From Pigmentibacter sp. JX0631 (GTDB lineage Bacteria > Bdellovibrionota_B > Oligoflexia > Silvanigrellales > Silvanigrellaceae): a DNA stretch of 64,000 bases. Under the pieces are notes generated by a model that worked only from the letters and a program-made list of their open reading frames with translations, was not told the DNA's origin and made no database searches. The stretch lies in the NCBI RefSeq assembly GCF_029873255.1, contig NZ_CP123622.1, positions 3,571,001 through 3,635,000 of the forward strand, given 5' to 3'. The position numbers and the translations under genes were made by a program. Numbering within the stretch: the stretch's first letter is position 1; the number at the start of each line of letters is the position of its first letter. This document shows positions 1 through 8,842 of this stretch, piece by piece.

Positions 1-1441
1 CAACATAGTAATAATTTGTCCCAGGAGAAAGTCCATTATCACTGCAACTTGTTCCGTTAATTCCAATACAATTTGGAACTGGTAAATAATTACTACCCGA
101 TGTTGTAGATTTAAAAACTGAATAAGTTATCTGCCCAGCAGTACCAGAGCTTGGAGTCCAAGAGAGTTGTAATGAATTAGCAGTAATTGCAGAAAATACT
201 AACCCAGTTGGAGAATTGGGTTGTGTAGTTAATGCCAATTCTGCACTATTTGCTGTCGTCCCAACAGAATTTGTTGCACTAGCAACATAAAAATATTGAG
301 TACCTGCAGATACCGAACTATCCGTGCAATTTACAACACTAATATTTATACAGCCAACTACATTCGAGTAAGGACCTCCTGATGCAGAAGATCTTTTTAA
401 TGTATAAGAAATAGGAACATTTCCAGGACTTTGGAGCCATTGAAGAACTGCTGAACTTGTCGTTACAAGTGGACTATATAAATTGGTTGGAGGAGTTGTT
501 GGAGTTACAACAGAAGCTTGAAGAGAATTAGGGGAACTTCCAGCCGAATTACTAGCAGATACAACATAATAATATTGCATTCCTGGTAAAACGGAATTAT
601 CGGCATAAGTTAAAGTAGCAGAGTTTAAATTACTTGCGATAAGATCATATGGCCCGCCAGAAACTATTGAACGACTGACTTGATAGACGATTGTCCCCAA
701 ACCAACAGCAGCGTTCCAACTTACATTTGTTAAATTAGAACTAGCAGCAACCGCTGTTACTGCTGTTGGAGCAAATGGAGGCGCAAGTGGAGTTGCTGTA
801 CTGATGTTACTTATGACACTACCAGCATTATTGGTAGCAGTAACTTGAAATTGATAGGTTGTTCCATTGTTTAAATTAGGAATAATTGTATAAGTAGATT
901 GCAAATTGGTTATGGTATCCGTAAATGGACCTGGGAATATGCCATAATTAACTGAATAAGTTTTAGCAATATCAACCGCATTCCAAATTAAATAAACGGT
1001 TTTGTCGCCAGATATCGCATTCACAGATTGAAATGGACCAACAGTAGCTGCAATTTCTGTTTTAGAATCCGTATTCCCATAGGCATTTTGCGCAGTTACT
1101 TTAAAATAATATTGTATACCGTTTTGCAATGAAGGAATGTTGCAAACAATCTGTGCGTTACATGAAGTTACTGAATTTGTATAATTTTTTGATGAAGTTC
1201 CGTACCAAACAGTGTAACTTTTAGCTTTTTGTGCTTGCCCCCAAAGTAACGAAACCTGACTATCACTTGCTAAAACATCTGTGATTTCAAAAATTTTAGG
1301 AGTAGATAAAAATGGGCTATTACCGTCGTCAACATGAGAATTTGATCCTCCTAATGGATTAAAATTGCAGCCATATGACGCGAATAAAAAAAACAAGAAA
1401 ATTAAAATTTTTTTAGTAAATAACGCCCGTAACAACTCCAT
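1..1441 (-). CDS. Fibronectin type III repeat lipoprotein, 3' end beyond the window
   Basis: The frame is open from the ATG at 1441 down to the left edge, so the C-terminus is missing. The N-terminus (MELLRALFTKKILIFLFFLF) is a basic, hydrophobic signal. It is followed by a Cys in the context ASYGC, which suggests a lipoprotein. After a short Gly/Ser/Asn linker come about five repeats of roughly 80-90 residues. Each shows the FN3 pattern: a Trp early in the repeat, then Y-x-V, and a terminal G-x-x-YYY/F-x-V-x-A strand. FN3 domains are usually structural or binding modules, so a surface or periplasmic adhesion or scaffold role is inference only. The gene is divergent from the LysM/FN3 protein at 1641, which shares the FN3 theme. 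Confidence 0.75.
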   Translation of the reverse strand, partial: MELLRALFTKKILIFLFFLFASYGCNFNPLGGSNSHVDDGNSPFLSTPKIFEITDVLASDSQVSLLWGQAQKAKSYTVWYGTSSKNYTNSVTSCNAQIVCNIPSLQNGIQYYFKVTAQNAYGNTDSKTEIAATVGPFQSVNAISGDKTVYLIWNAVDIAKTYSVNYGIFPGPFTDTITNLQSTYTIIPNLNNGTTYQFQVTATNNAGSVISNISTATPLAPPFAPTAVTAVAASSNLTNVSWNAAVGLGTIVYQVSRSIVSGGPYDLIASNLNSATLTYADNSVLPGMQYYYVVSASNSAGSSPNSLQASVVTPTTPPTNLYSPLVTTSSAVLQWLQSPGNVPISYTLKRSSASGGPYSNVVGCINISVVNCTDSSVSAGTQYFYVASATNSVGTTANSAELALTTQPNSPTGLVFSAITANSLQLSWTPSSGTAGQITYSVFKSTTSGSNYLPVPNCIGINGTSCSDNGLSPGTNYYYV

Positions 1442-1640
1442 ATCCTAATTTAAAAATTTACTTTATTATATCTAAAAAATGAATGTTTTTCTATTAACTT
1501 TTTCTTCATTATCTTAAATATTTACTATGCAAATTTTTCACTGCCAGAAAAAATATCCTTAAAATCATCTCTGTTACAAAGAATTATAACAAACCGAAAC
1601 GTTTATATAAAGTTAGAAAAGTTTTAACAGGTAAAAGGGT

Positions 1641-4600
1641 TTGAGAATAAAAATTTTAAAAGAAAATTTAATTAAAAAAATTTTAATGCTGTTTGTAATT
1701 TTATTTTGTCAAATGAGTGAAAATACTTTTCCTAGAGAATTAAAAAATATCCAATACAAAGTGCAAAAAAAAGATACTCTCCTAGGAATTCTAAAAAAAT
1801 ATTCATTAAAACCAATTTATGGGAAAAACGGTTCCTTAGTTGAAATATTAAAACTAAATCCCCATAAAATTAATACAAAAGGAAATCTTATTTATCCGGG
1901 AGAAATATTAACGCTGCCATTAAAAAAAGAAATTGAAAATAATTCTTTAAATAATAACAATAATAATAGTAATTCAACTATAAATTCAGAAGCAAAAAAA
2001 ATTCCTGAATATTATAAATACAACGGAAACTTAAAGAACATTGAAAAATTACCAAGTTCTCATGTTTATATTATTTATAAGGTAAGAAAAAATGATATGA
2101 TCAGTGTTTTACTCCAGAAATATAAATCCTTTCCCATTTATGGCAAAAAAGGAACTCTTAGTGAAACCTTGGATTTAAATCCCAAAAAGAAACCAACAAA
2201 AGGAGACCTTATTTTTCCAAATGAATTAATCACTCTTCCTATTTCAATCGAAGTATTAAATCAGTTAAGCGAGAATGAAAAAAAATCTTTAAAAGTAATA
2301 TATTTCAATGAAAAACAAAAAAGCCATGAAGAAATTTCATATTCTGAGTTTTTGGAAACTAAAAAAGTAGAAATTCCACCCCTACCCCTACCAGAAACAT
2401 TGAAAGAAGAAAAATTTATCAGCAAAAAAACACTACCAACAAAAATAAAATTATTTATTAAAACAAAGGATAAAAAAATATTTTTAAATTGGATTAGAAA
2501 AGAAAATGTAGTTTTACGTTATGAAATTAAAAAATCAATAAATAAAGATAATGATTTCATAACATTCGAAAATAATTTCTTTGGAAATAAAATAATAGAT
2601 TACGAAGTTTACCTAGGTAAAATATATTATTATCAAGTCATTGGCTATGATAAACATGGGAAGAAATATGAATCAAATATTGAAAAAATTCAGCTACCTC
2701 CAAGCTATATTAAAAATATTACAATTAATATTGAAGATAATTCAGCGGTATTTACATGGGATAAATCTGAAAGTCAAACAGAACTAACTTATGATATTTA
2801 TCGCTCAAATTTTGAACACAAAGGTTACATACTTTTAAAAAATAATTTAACTATTCCAAATTTTTCAGATAAAACTATAAAACCTGATTCTTTTTACTTT
2901 TATAAAATAAAAGCAATTGATAAAGAGAAAAATGCCACTGAATCATCACCAATAAAATTTTATTCATTTCCTGAAGAAGTAAAATTAACTACTTATCTAA
3001 AAAAGGATTATGTTTATCTTGAATGGAATAAGAATTTAAGAAATAATTTAAGTAGCTATGATTTATTCAGATCAAAAGAAAATGAAAATAATTACGAATT
3101 AATTCAGGCAAATATTAAAAATTATTTCACTAGAGATTACAGTATTCAAAAGAATCAAACATATTACTACAAATTAATCGCAAAAAATCCAAGTAGTGTA
3201 AAAAAAGAATCAAATAAAGTTGAAGTAAAAACTTCATTTGACGATCTGTTTTTGCAAATTACTGAGCAAGATAAAAGTATAAAAATTTATTGGAATAAAT
3301 TTCATGGATTAAGCAATATATCCTATAATATATTAAAAAAAGACAATGTAAACTCAGAATTTAAATTAGTGAGAGAAAATTTTCGTAGTAATATATTTGA
3401 AGACTTCAATATTGAAAAAGGAAATGAATATTTTTATAAGGTAACTACAATATTTAACGATGATATTATAGAGTCAAATATTGTTAATATAAAATTAAAA
3501 CCAAAAACAATAGAAAATATAAAACTTTCTATTGTCGATAAGAAGTCTGTCAAAATAGAGTGGGAAAATACCAAGTCAAATGTTTTTACAAAATATAATA
3601 TTTTAAAATCATATGATTTAAATAAAAACTTTAATTTATTAAAAGAAAATGTTGAAGGCAACTTTTTTCTTGATACTAATATAAAGGAAGGGAATATTAT
3701 TTACTATAAAATTACTTCGGAAAATAATTCAGGAAGCATTTCGGAATCAAGTATTTATAAAATAATAATACCTCCTCCAGCCCCAAAATGGAAAAAAGCT
3801 CAATTACAAAACAAGGAAATTTATTTAGAATGGGAACAATTAGATAGCAAATTACCTATTATATATGAAATATATCGATCAATAGGTAATACAGATAATA
3901 TGTCATTCTTTACTGAAATTACAAATTCAGAAAATTATATCGATTCCCATATTTCCCCAGATACAGATTATTTCTATACCATAAAAGCTAAAATTGAGAA
4001 ATTAAAATCTGATTTTTCGGATATTGTTTCTGTAACTAGTCATTTAAGTAAAAATATTCCATCAACAATACAATTTGGAATCGGTGTTAGTTACTTTAAA
4101 CTCCAAGAATACAATAAAAATTCTGACTCATATGCAGCTTTAAATTCTGCCGCTAGCACAAATCAATATGTTTCACTTTACCAAAATTGGTCAGAGGACT
4201 TTAAATCATATTTTGGATTAGGCTTAATATATTTTGATCTCCTTGACTCACCGGTTTATACTATAAATCAAAGAGAAGCATTTCTTCCATATATCCAATT
4301 TGGTGTTTCTTGGAAATTATACTACTCATTATTAGTTGAGTATAAAAATATTTTTCAACGTGACATTTATTACCAATCTCAAGTAAACTCAGTTTCAAAA
4401 ACAATGGAGGATAATTATATTTTGGTAGATAATCATTACTTAAATATTGGATATGATTTTTTAGAAAAAAACAATTTACATTTATATGGCAAAGTTGGAT
4501 ATATATTTTCAGTACCAAATTTTTACAATTATTCGCAATTTGGAAATGGTTACCTTGCGGAAATAGAACTCCAACAGCAATTAAAAAATTATGCATTGGG

Positions 4601-4709
4601 TTTAAAAATATTTTATTCTAACAAAACTACTAATACAGATAATGTCGTATCTACTACTACAGAAAATGGAGTTTTACTAAATCTTACTTTAGATTTAGGT
4701 TTATTATAA
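1641..4709 (+). CDS. LysM-like / fibronectin type III / outer-membrane beta-barrel protein
   Basis: A 1022-residue protein. After a signal-like N-terminus (about residues 1-30) come two related LysM-like modules, about 37-97 and 143-200. Each runs YKV-x-K-x-D ... YGK-x-G-x-L ... LNP ... G-x-L-I-x-P-x-E-x-x-x-L. About six FN3-like repeats follow (about 268-805) with recurring Y-x-I-x-(K/R)S and YYYKI strands. The last 200 residues alternate aromatic and polar residues like an outer-membrane beta-barrel and end in LDLGLL, without a terminal Phe. LysM domains bind peptidoglycan, so a protein joining cell wall and outer membrane is plausible but inferred. The start is TTG with AGG nine bases upstream; the next in-frame ATG would remove the positive part of the signal. 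The 3' end overlaps the convergent glpF by six bases. Confidence 0.7.
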   Translation: MRIKILKENLIKKILMLFVILFCQMSENTFPRELKNIQYKVQKKDTLLGILKKYSLKPIYGKNGSLVEILKLNPHKINTKGNLIYPGEILTLPLKKEIENNSLNNNNNNSNSTINSEAKKIPEYYKYNGNLKNIEKLPSSHVYIIYKVRKNDMISVLLQKYKSFPIYGKKGTLSETLDLNPKKKPTKGDLIFPNELITLPISIEVLNQLSENEKKSLKVIYFNEKQKSHEEISYSEFLETKKVEIPPLPLPETLKEEKFISKKTLPTKIKLFIKTKDKKIFLNWIRKENVVLRYEIKKSINKDNDFITFENNFFGNKIIDYEVYLGKIYYYQVIGYDKHGKKYESNIEKIQLPPSYIKNITINIEDNSAVFTWDKSESQTELTYDIYRSNFEHKGYILLKNNLTIPNFSDKTIKPDSFYFYKIKAIDKEKNATESSPIKFYSFPEEVKLTTYLKKDYVYLEWNKNLRNNLSSYDLFRSKENENNYELIQANIKNYFTRDYSIQKNQTYYYKLIAKNPSSVKKESNKVEVKTSFDDLFLQITEQDKSIKIYWNKFHGLSNISYNILKKDNVNSEFKLVRENFRSNIFEDFNIEKGNEYFYKVTTIFNDDIIESNIVNIKLKPKTIENIKLSIVDKKSVKIEWENTKSNVFTKYNILKSYDLNKNFNLLKENVEGNFFLDTNIKEGNIIYYKITSENNSGSISESSIYKIIIPPPAPKWKKAQLQNKEIYLEWEQLDSKLPIIYEIYRSIGNTDNMSFFTEITNSENYIDSHISPDTDYFYTIKAKIEKLKSDFSDIVSVTSHLSKNIPSTIQFGIGVSYFKLQEYNKNSDSYAALNSAASTNQYVSLYQNWSEDFKSYFGLGLIYFDLLDSPVYTINQREAFLPYIQFGVSWKLYYSLLVEYKNIFQRDIYYQSQVNSVSKTMEDNYILVDNHYLNIGYDFLEKNNLHLYGKVGYIFSVPNFYNYSQFGNGYLAEIELQQQLKNYALGLKIFYSNKTTNTDNVVSTTTENGVLLNLTLDLGLL

Positions 4710-5435
4710 AAAAGTTTTCCATAAAAATGCGCCTATAATGCCACCTAAAACAGGACCAACAATTGGAACCCATGAATATTTCCAATCAGATTTTCCTTTC
4801 CCAGCTATTGGCAATAAAAAATGTGCAATTCTTGGACCTAAATCCCTAGCAGGATTTATTGCATAACCAGTCGCTCCTCCCAATGATAATCCTATCGCCC
4901 ACACTAATATTCCCACTAGATATGGACCAAATGCCGGAGAAATAGCACCATTATTTGTAGCTTTTCCAAAAATTGCGCCAATACCAAACACTAGAATTGT
5001 TGTACCAATAATTTCTGTCATTAGGTTTGATGGAGAATGGCGAATAGCTGGACCTGTAGAAAATACAGCTAATTTTAAAGAAGGATCTTTTGTTTCTTTC
5101 CAATGCGGAAGGTAAGTTAACCACACTAAAATTGCACCAACAAAACATCCAGCAAATTGAGAAATAAATATTGGAAAAATTTCTTTGAAAGAATATATTC
5201 CACCTAATAAGTATTTTGCTAAAGTAACTGCTGGGTTTAAATCGGCTTGAGCAGACCCTACAGATTTTGCAACAAAAACTCCACCCATCACTGCAAATCC
5301 CCACCCCGCTGAAATGGCAAACCAACCAGCATTTAATCCTTTTGATTTTGTAAGTAAAGTATTTGCAACAACACCTCCACCAAAGATTATTAAAAAAACA
5401 CAACCAATAAATTCACCTAAAATGATCGCATTCAT
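4704..5435 (-). CDS. glpF: Glycerol uptake facilitator / aquaglyceroporin (MIP family)
   Basis: A 243-residue inner-membrane channel with six hydrophobic helices and both MIP signatures: NPA in DLNPAVTLAKY (first half) and NPARD in AINPARDLGPR (second half). The Asp after the second NPAR motif is typical of glycerol-conducting members rather than strict water channels, so glycerol or small-polyol uptake is likely. The length is normal for the family. The ATG is preceded by AAGAGG six bases upstream. No glpK or glpD is adjacent, so the gene appears to stand alone. Its 3' end overlaps the convergent LysM/FN3 gene. Confidence 0.9.
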   Translation of the reverse strand: MNAIILGEFIGCVFLIIFGGGVVANTLLTKSKGLNAGWFAISAGWGFAVMGGVFVAKSVGSAQADLNPAVTLAKYLLGGIYSFKEIFPIFISQFAGCFVGAILVWLTYLPHWKETKDPSLKLAVFSTGPAIRHSPSNLMTEIIGTTILVFGIGAIFGKATNNGAISPAFGPYLVGILVWAIGLSLGGATGYAINPARDLGPRIAHFLLPIAGKGKSDWKYSWVPIVGPVLGGIIGAFLWKTFL

Positions 5436-5642
5436 GAAAAACCTCTTAAAAAAATAATTTATTACAATACTTACAAAGAAGAACGAACACGATTTTTGAA
5501 CTTTTGTCTAGTCTAATTTTAAATTTGACAATTTTGAGTTGCCCTTTTAAGCAGGAAGGGATTATGGTTAAATTTGAAATATGCAGAACTGCAGCTTTCA
5601 TTAAAATTAAATGACTTATAAAATTATTAAAGGGTAAATACA

Positions 5643-6353
5643 ATGATTGGATATCTTAAGGGAATAATCATTGAAAAAAATCCAGAATCTATTTTATTAA
5701 ATGTAAATAGTGTTGGCTATGAAATTGAAGTACCTGCTACTACATTGTATCAGCTACCTGCAGTTTTTCTTGAAGCTCAATTGTATATTTATACGCATGT
5801 ACGAGAAGATGCTATTAGGTTATTTGGCTTTGCTAATGCATTTGACAAAAAAGTTTTTCTAGATCTTATCAGTGTTACGGGAGTGGGGCCAAAAGCAGCA
5901 TTAGGGCTTTTAGGTTCTGTTACTGGTTTAGAACTTTGCGAAATAATATCTGCTGGACAACATAGCAAGTTAACAACAATACCTGGGATAGGTTTGAAAA
6001 CGGCTGAACGTTTAATTTTAGAGCTAAAAGATAAATTAAATAAAAAATTATCTCTTTATCTAGATGAAAATGAATTTCAAAAAAATAAAGATTTAGAAAG
6101 TAAAATTGACAATCAAAGCACAGATCAAAATACAAAAAATTTACAAAAGAAAACAAAACAAAAATTTATTCAAAGACAATTGCTTGAAGATCTGAAAAGC
6201 GCTTTAACTAATTTAGGATATAAAGACAAACAGTATTCTGATATTTTATCTAAAGTTGAAAAAAGAATGGAAATTGGCGAAAATATTACAATTGAAATTG
6301 CTTTGAAAGAAAGTTTAGCTAAATTATCAGAAAAAATGTTACAAAAACACTAA
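5643..6353 (+). CDS. ruvA: Holliday junction branch migration protein RuvA
   Basis: RuvA binds the four-way junction and loads the RuvB motor. The N-terminal OB domain (MIGYLKGIIIEKNPESILL ... YEIEVP) and two helix-hairpin-helix motifs (VTGVGPKAALGLL and IPGIGLKTAERLILELKDKL) are clear. At 236 residues it is longer than the usual 190-205. The extra length is a polar Lys/Asn/Gln-rich linker at about 140-180, between the central and C-terminal (RuvB-contacting) domains. The C-terminal three-helix domain is recognisable (LLEDLKSALTNLGYKDKQ). ruvB follows after eight bases, so the two are an operon. No ruvC is present here. Confidence 0.95.
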   Translation: MIGYLKGIIIEKNPESILLNVNSVGYEIEVPATTLYQLPAVFLEAQLYIYTHVREDAIRLFGFANAFDKKVFLDLISVTGVGPKAALGLLGSVTGLELCEIISAGQHSKLTTIPGIGLKTAERLILELKDKLNKKLSLYLDENEFQKNKDLESKIDNQSTDQNTKNLQKKTKQKFIQRQLLEDLKSALTNLGYKDKQYSDILSKVEKRMEIGENITIEIALKESLAKLSEKMLQKH

Positions 6354-6361
6354 GGCTTAGA

Positions 6362-7390
6362 ATGAATAAAAATATTCACACAAAATTTGAAAATCAAGTT
6401 ATTCTTCCTGAACTTGCAGCTGATCCCATTGAGCCGCATTTAAATTTAAGGCCAAAATGTTTTGACGAATATCCCGGTCAAGAAAGAGTCTGCGAAAATT
6501 TAAAAGTCTATACTAAAGCTGCCCAACTACGCGGAAAAATGTTAGATCATTGTTTATTTCACGGTCCACCTGGGCTTGGAAAAACAACTTTGGCTGGTAT
6601 TATTGCTGAAACAATGCAATATCAATTTAAAGTAACAGCTGGGCCCGTTATTGAAAGACCTGCAGATTTAATGGGAATTTTGGCAAGTCTAGAACCGAAA
6701 ACTATTTTATTTATAGATGAAATACACAGATTGCCTGCAAATGTAGAAGAAATTTTATATTCTGCAATGGAAGATATGCGATTAGATATTTTAATTGGGC
6801 AAGGCCCCACTGCACGAACAGTAAAATTTGATCTCCCCCCATTTTGCATTATAGGAGCAACAACTCGTGCAGGTTCTATATCGGCTCCCTTAAGAGATCG
6901 TTTTGGGATTCAAGAGCATCTCGATTTTTATTCACCTGAAGCTTTAAGCAAAATTCTATTGCGCAGTGCAAAAATTATGAATTATTTAGTAACTCCACAA
7001 GCCGCTTTTGAATTAGCAAAAAGATGTAGAGGAACACCAAGAATTGCAAATCAATTATTAAAAAGAGTACTTGATTTTGCTATAGTCTCACAAAAAAATA
7101 TTATTGATGATGAAATAATAAATAATTCATTAAAACGCTTGGGAGTTGATGAAGAAGGACTTTGTAATATGGACAGAGATTTTCTGCAAATAATGAATGA
7201 AAGGTATGCAGGAGGTCCTGTCGGACTAGATGCCATCGCTGCAGCATTAAATGAAGAAAAATCGACATTAGAAGATGTTTACGAACCCTATTTAGTTTAT
7301 AGAGGTTTTGTTTTGCGCTCAGCACGAGGGAGAATTTTATCAGAATTAGGGAAATCTCATTTAGATAAAATAAAACAATCAAATATTTAA
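6362..7390 (+). CDS. ruvB: Holliday junction branch migration DNA helicase RuvB
   Basis: A 342-residue AAA+ ATPase that drives branch migration with RuvA. The Walker A motif is GPPGLGKTTLAG and the Walker B is ILFIDEIHRL. Sensor 1 is GATTRAGSISAPLRDRFG, which includes the Arg finger region. The C-terminal winged helix is complete (GGPVGLDAIAAALNEEKSTLEDVYEPYL ... RGRILSELG). The length is normal. It follows ruvA closely and ends two bases before the convergent solute-binding gene, leaving no room for a dedicated terminator. Confidence 0.97.
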   Translation: MNKNIHTKFENQVILPELAADPIEPHLNLRPKCFDEYPGQERVCENLKVYTKAAQLRGKMLDHCLFHGPPGLGKTTLAGIIAETMQYQFKVTAGPVIERPADLMGILASLEPKTILFIDEIHRLPANVEEILYSAMEDMRLDILIGQGPTARTVKFDLPPFCIIGATTRAGSISAPLRDRFGIQEHLDFYSPEALSKILLRSAKIMNYLVTPQAAFELAKRCRGTPRIANQLLKRVLDFAIVSQKNIIDDEIINNSLKRLGVDEEGLCNMDRDFLQIMNERYAGGPVGLDAIAAALNEEKSTLEDVYEPYLVYRGFVLRSARGRILSELGKSHLDKIKQSNI

Positions 7391-7391
7391 T

Positions 7392-8156
7392 TTAACGATT
7401 CATTTTCTCATATTTTTCCAATAAGTCAGAATATTCTTGTGAACTTAAAAATTCTTGTAAATAGTGTTCAAATAAAATAGATTTTTCTTTATTTTTACTT
7501 GAAAATGCAATAAATCTCGGAATTTTTTTAATTGAAGTAGGAAGAAATTTAATTTTTTCATAGAAATTATTTTTTTTAATTATATATTTTAATACATTAA
7601 AATCACCAATAATAAAATCGACTTTGTTACTTAGTAAAGCTTCTAATTGGGCTTGGACATTTGGAAATTCTTTCTTTTTAAAATTATTCGCTGTATCAAA
7701 TTCATGATGATATTTGTAACCTTTAATAACACCTGCCTTTAATCCAGAAAAATCATTTAAAGATGTCCAGTTTGATACATTTGAACTTTTACGAACTAAA
7801 ATTACATCTAATCCATAGCGAATAGGACCTACTAAAAAAAATATTTTTTTTCTTTCCTCAGAACCAATAAATTGCCATGCTAAATCAACTTTATTTTCGA
7901 GAAGATTACTGTAAACATTTGACCATATAGTAGGTTTGATAATTAATTTTTTCCCAATTTTATTCATTACATGTTGAACGATTTCAGTATCTAATCCAAT
8001 TGGAATACCGTTTTCTATGTAATTATAAGGTGGATAATTTTCTTCACAAGATCCAATCCACTCTTCAGCGTATAAATTTTCATATGCTAAAAAGAAAACC
8101 AATATTAATAAGATTTTCTTTAATTTTATCGAAAATTTAGCATCACTTGTTTTCAT
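7392..8156 (-). CDS. Amino-acid-type periplasmic solute-binding protein (SBP_bac_3-like)
   Basis: A 254-residue secreted protein. The signal peptide is about residues 1-30 (KLKKILLILVFFLAYENLYA, cleavage before EEWIG). The mature part follows the family-3 binding-protein pattern: NYPPYNY near the start, G-x-D-x-E-I-V at the first helix, LLENKVDLAWQFIGSEERKK, and a second lobe with DFSGLKAGVIKGYKY. There is no permease or ATPase beside it. It starts inside the 3' end of the upstream lipoprotein gene (14-base overlap), so the two are probably translationally coupled. Ligand unknown; such proteins can also act as sensors. Confidence 0.75.
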   Translation of the reverse strand: MKTSDAKFSIKLKKILLILVFFLAYENLYAEEWIGSCEENYPPYNYIENGIPIGLDTEIVQHVMNKIGKKLIIKPTIWSNVYSNLLENKVDLAWQFIGSEERKKIFFLVGPIRYGLDVILVRKSSNVSNWTSLNDFSGLKAGVIKGYKYHHEFDTANNFKKKEFPNVQAQLEALLSNKVDFIIGDFNVLKYIIKKNNFYEKIKFLPTSIKKIPRFIAFSSKNKEKSILFEHYLQEFLSSQEYSDLLEKYEKMNR

Positions 8157-8742
8157 TGACTTCTCTTATTAAATTAATACAAATAACTTCACCTAAATTA
8201 TACCATTTTCTAAAACTTTCATCCTCTGTTAATTTAATTTCTTCAGTTGGGATCCCTATGTATTTTTGTGAACTCACTACCCTAGCAATTGCTCTAAACT
8301 CATTACCAAGACAAGCAGGTAAGAGTGAATCCAAATCATCTGATTGAATTAATTCCACGAAAGGCAAATAAACCTTTGTTCTTCGCAAAGTAAGTTTACT
8401 CATCTCATTAAAATTATTTGTAAAAGATTGATGAATGTCAGGATTGTCTAAAACAATGATTTCTAATGGGAAAGATTGATAAAACCAAATAGATGAGACC
8501 GAGTCCATCACCGTATTATCAATATATTCAACATGTTGTGTAATTATTCGCCATTTTCGTTTATCAAAATATGATATTTGAATATCTTTTAACGGAATAT
8601 AGACGTATTCAGTTGATGTCATTAATGGAGGTGACGGAAGTTCATCTTTGTCTTCTTCTGTGGATTGGCAAGAAACAAAAAAACAAGGTAGTATTAACCC
8701 AATAAGCTTTGCTATTATTGAATATTGCCACCGTAAGCGCAT
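8143..8742 (-). CDS. Putative lipoprotein, function unknown
   Basis: I place the start at the ATG at 8742 (199 residues) because AAGGA lies five bases upstream. The open frame extends further, but the next ATG upstream would put 19 polar residues before the signal. The N-terminus (MRLRWQYSIIAKLIGLILPC) continues to FFVSC, a lipobox-like site, followed by a Glu/Asp/Ser-rich tether. The mature part is mixed alpha/beta with no motif I recognise. It is the first gene of a two-gene unit with the solute-binding protein and is divergent from lepA. Function not assigned. Confidence 0.6.
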   Translation of the reverse strand: MRLRWQYSIIAKLIGLILPCFFVSCQSTEEDKDELPSPPLMTSTEYVYIPLKDIQISYFDKRKWRIITQHVEYIDNTVMDSVSSIWFYQSFPLEIIVLDNPDIHQSFTNNFNEMSKLTLRRTKVYLPFVELIQSDDLDSLLPACLGNEFRAIARVVSSQKYIGIPTEEIKLTEDESFRKWYNLGEVICINLIREVNENK

Positions 8743-8842
8743 AAGAGTCCTTGCGAAAAGTAAACATTTGAGTATGTATGTTTCCTTGGGCTGTTTCATC
8801 GGCAGAAATTATATTTTTTTTTAATTACTAAGGCAGAAAAGA

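Noticed and set aside
5446-5643. 65-codon open frame on the minus strand between glpF and ruvA
   Set aside because: It has no convincing SD and covers the region where the promoters of both divergent genes should lie.
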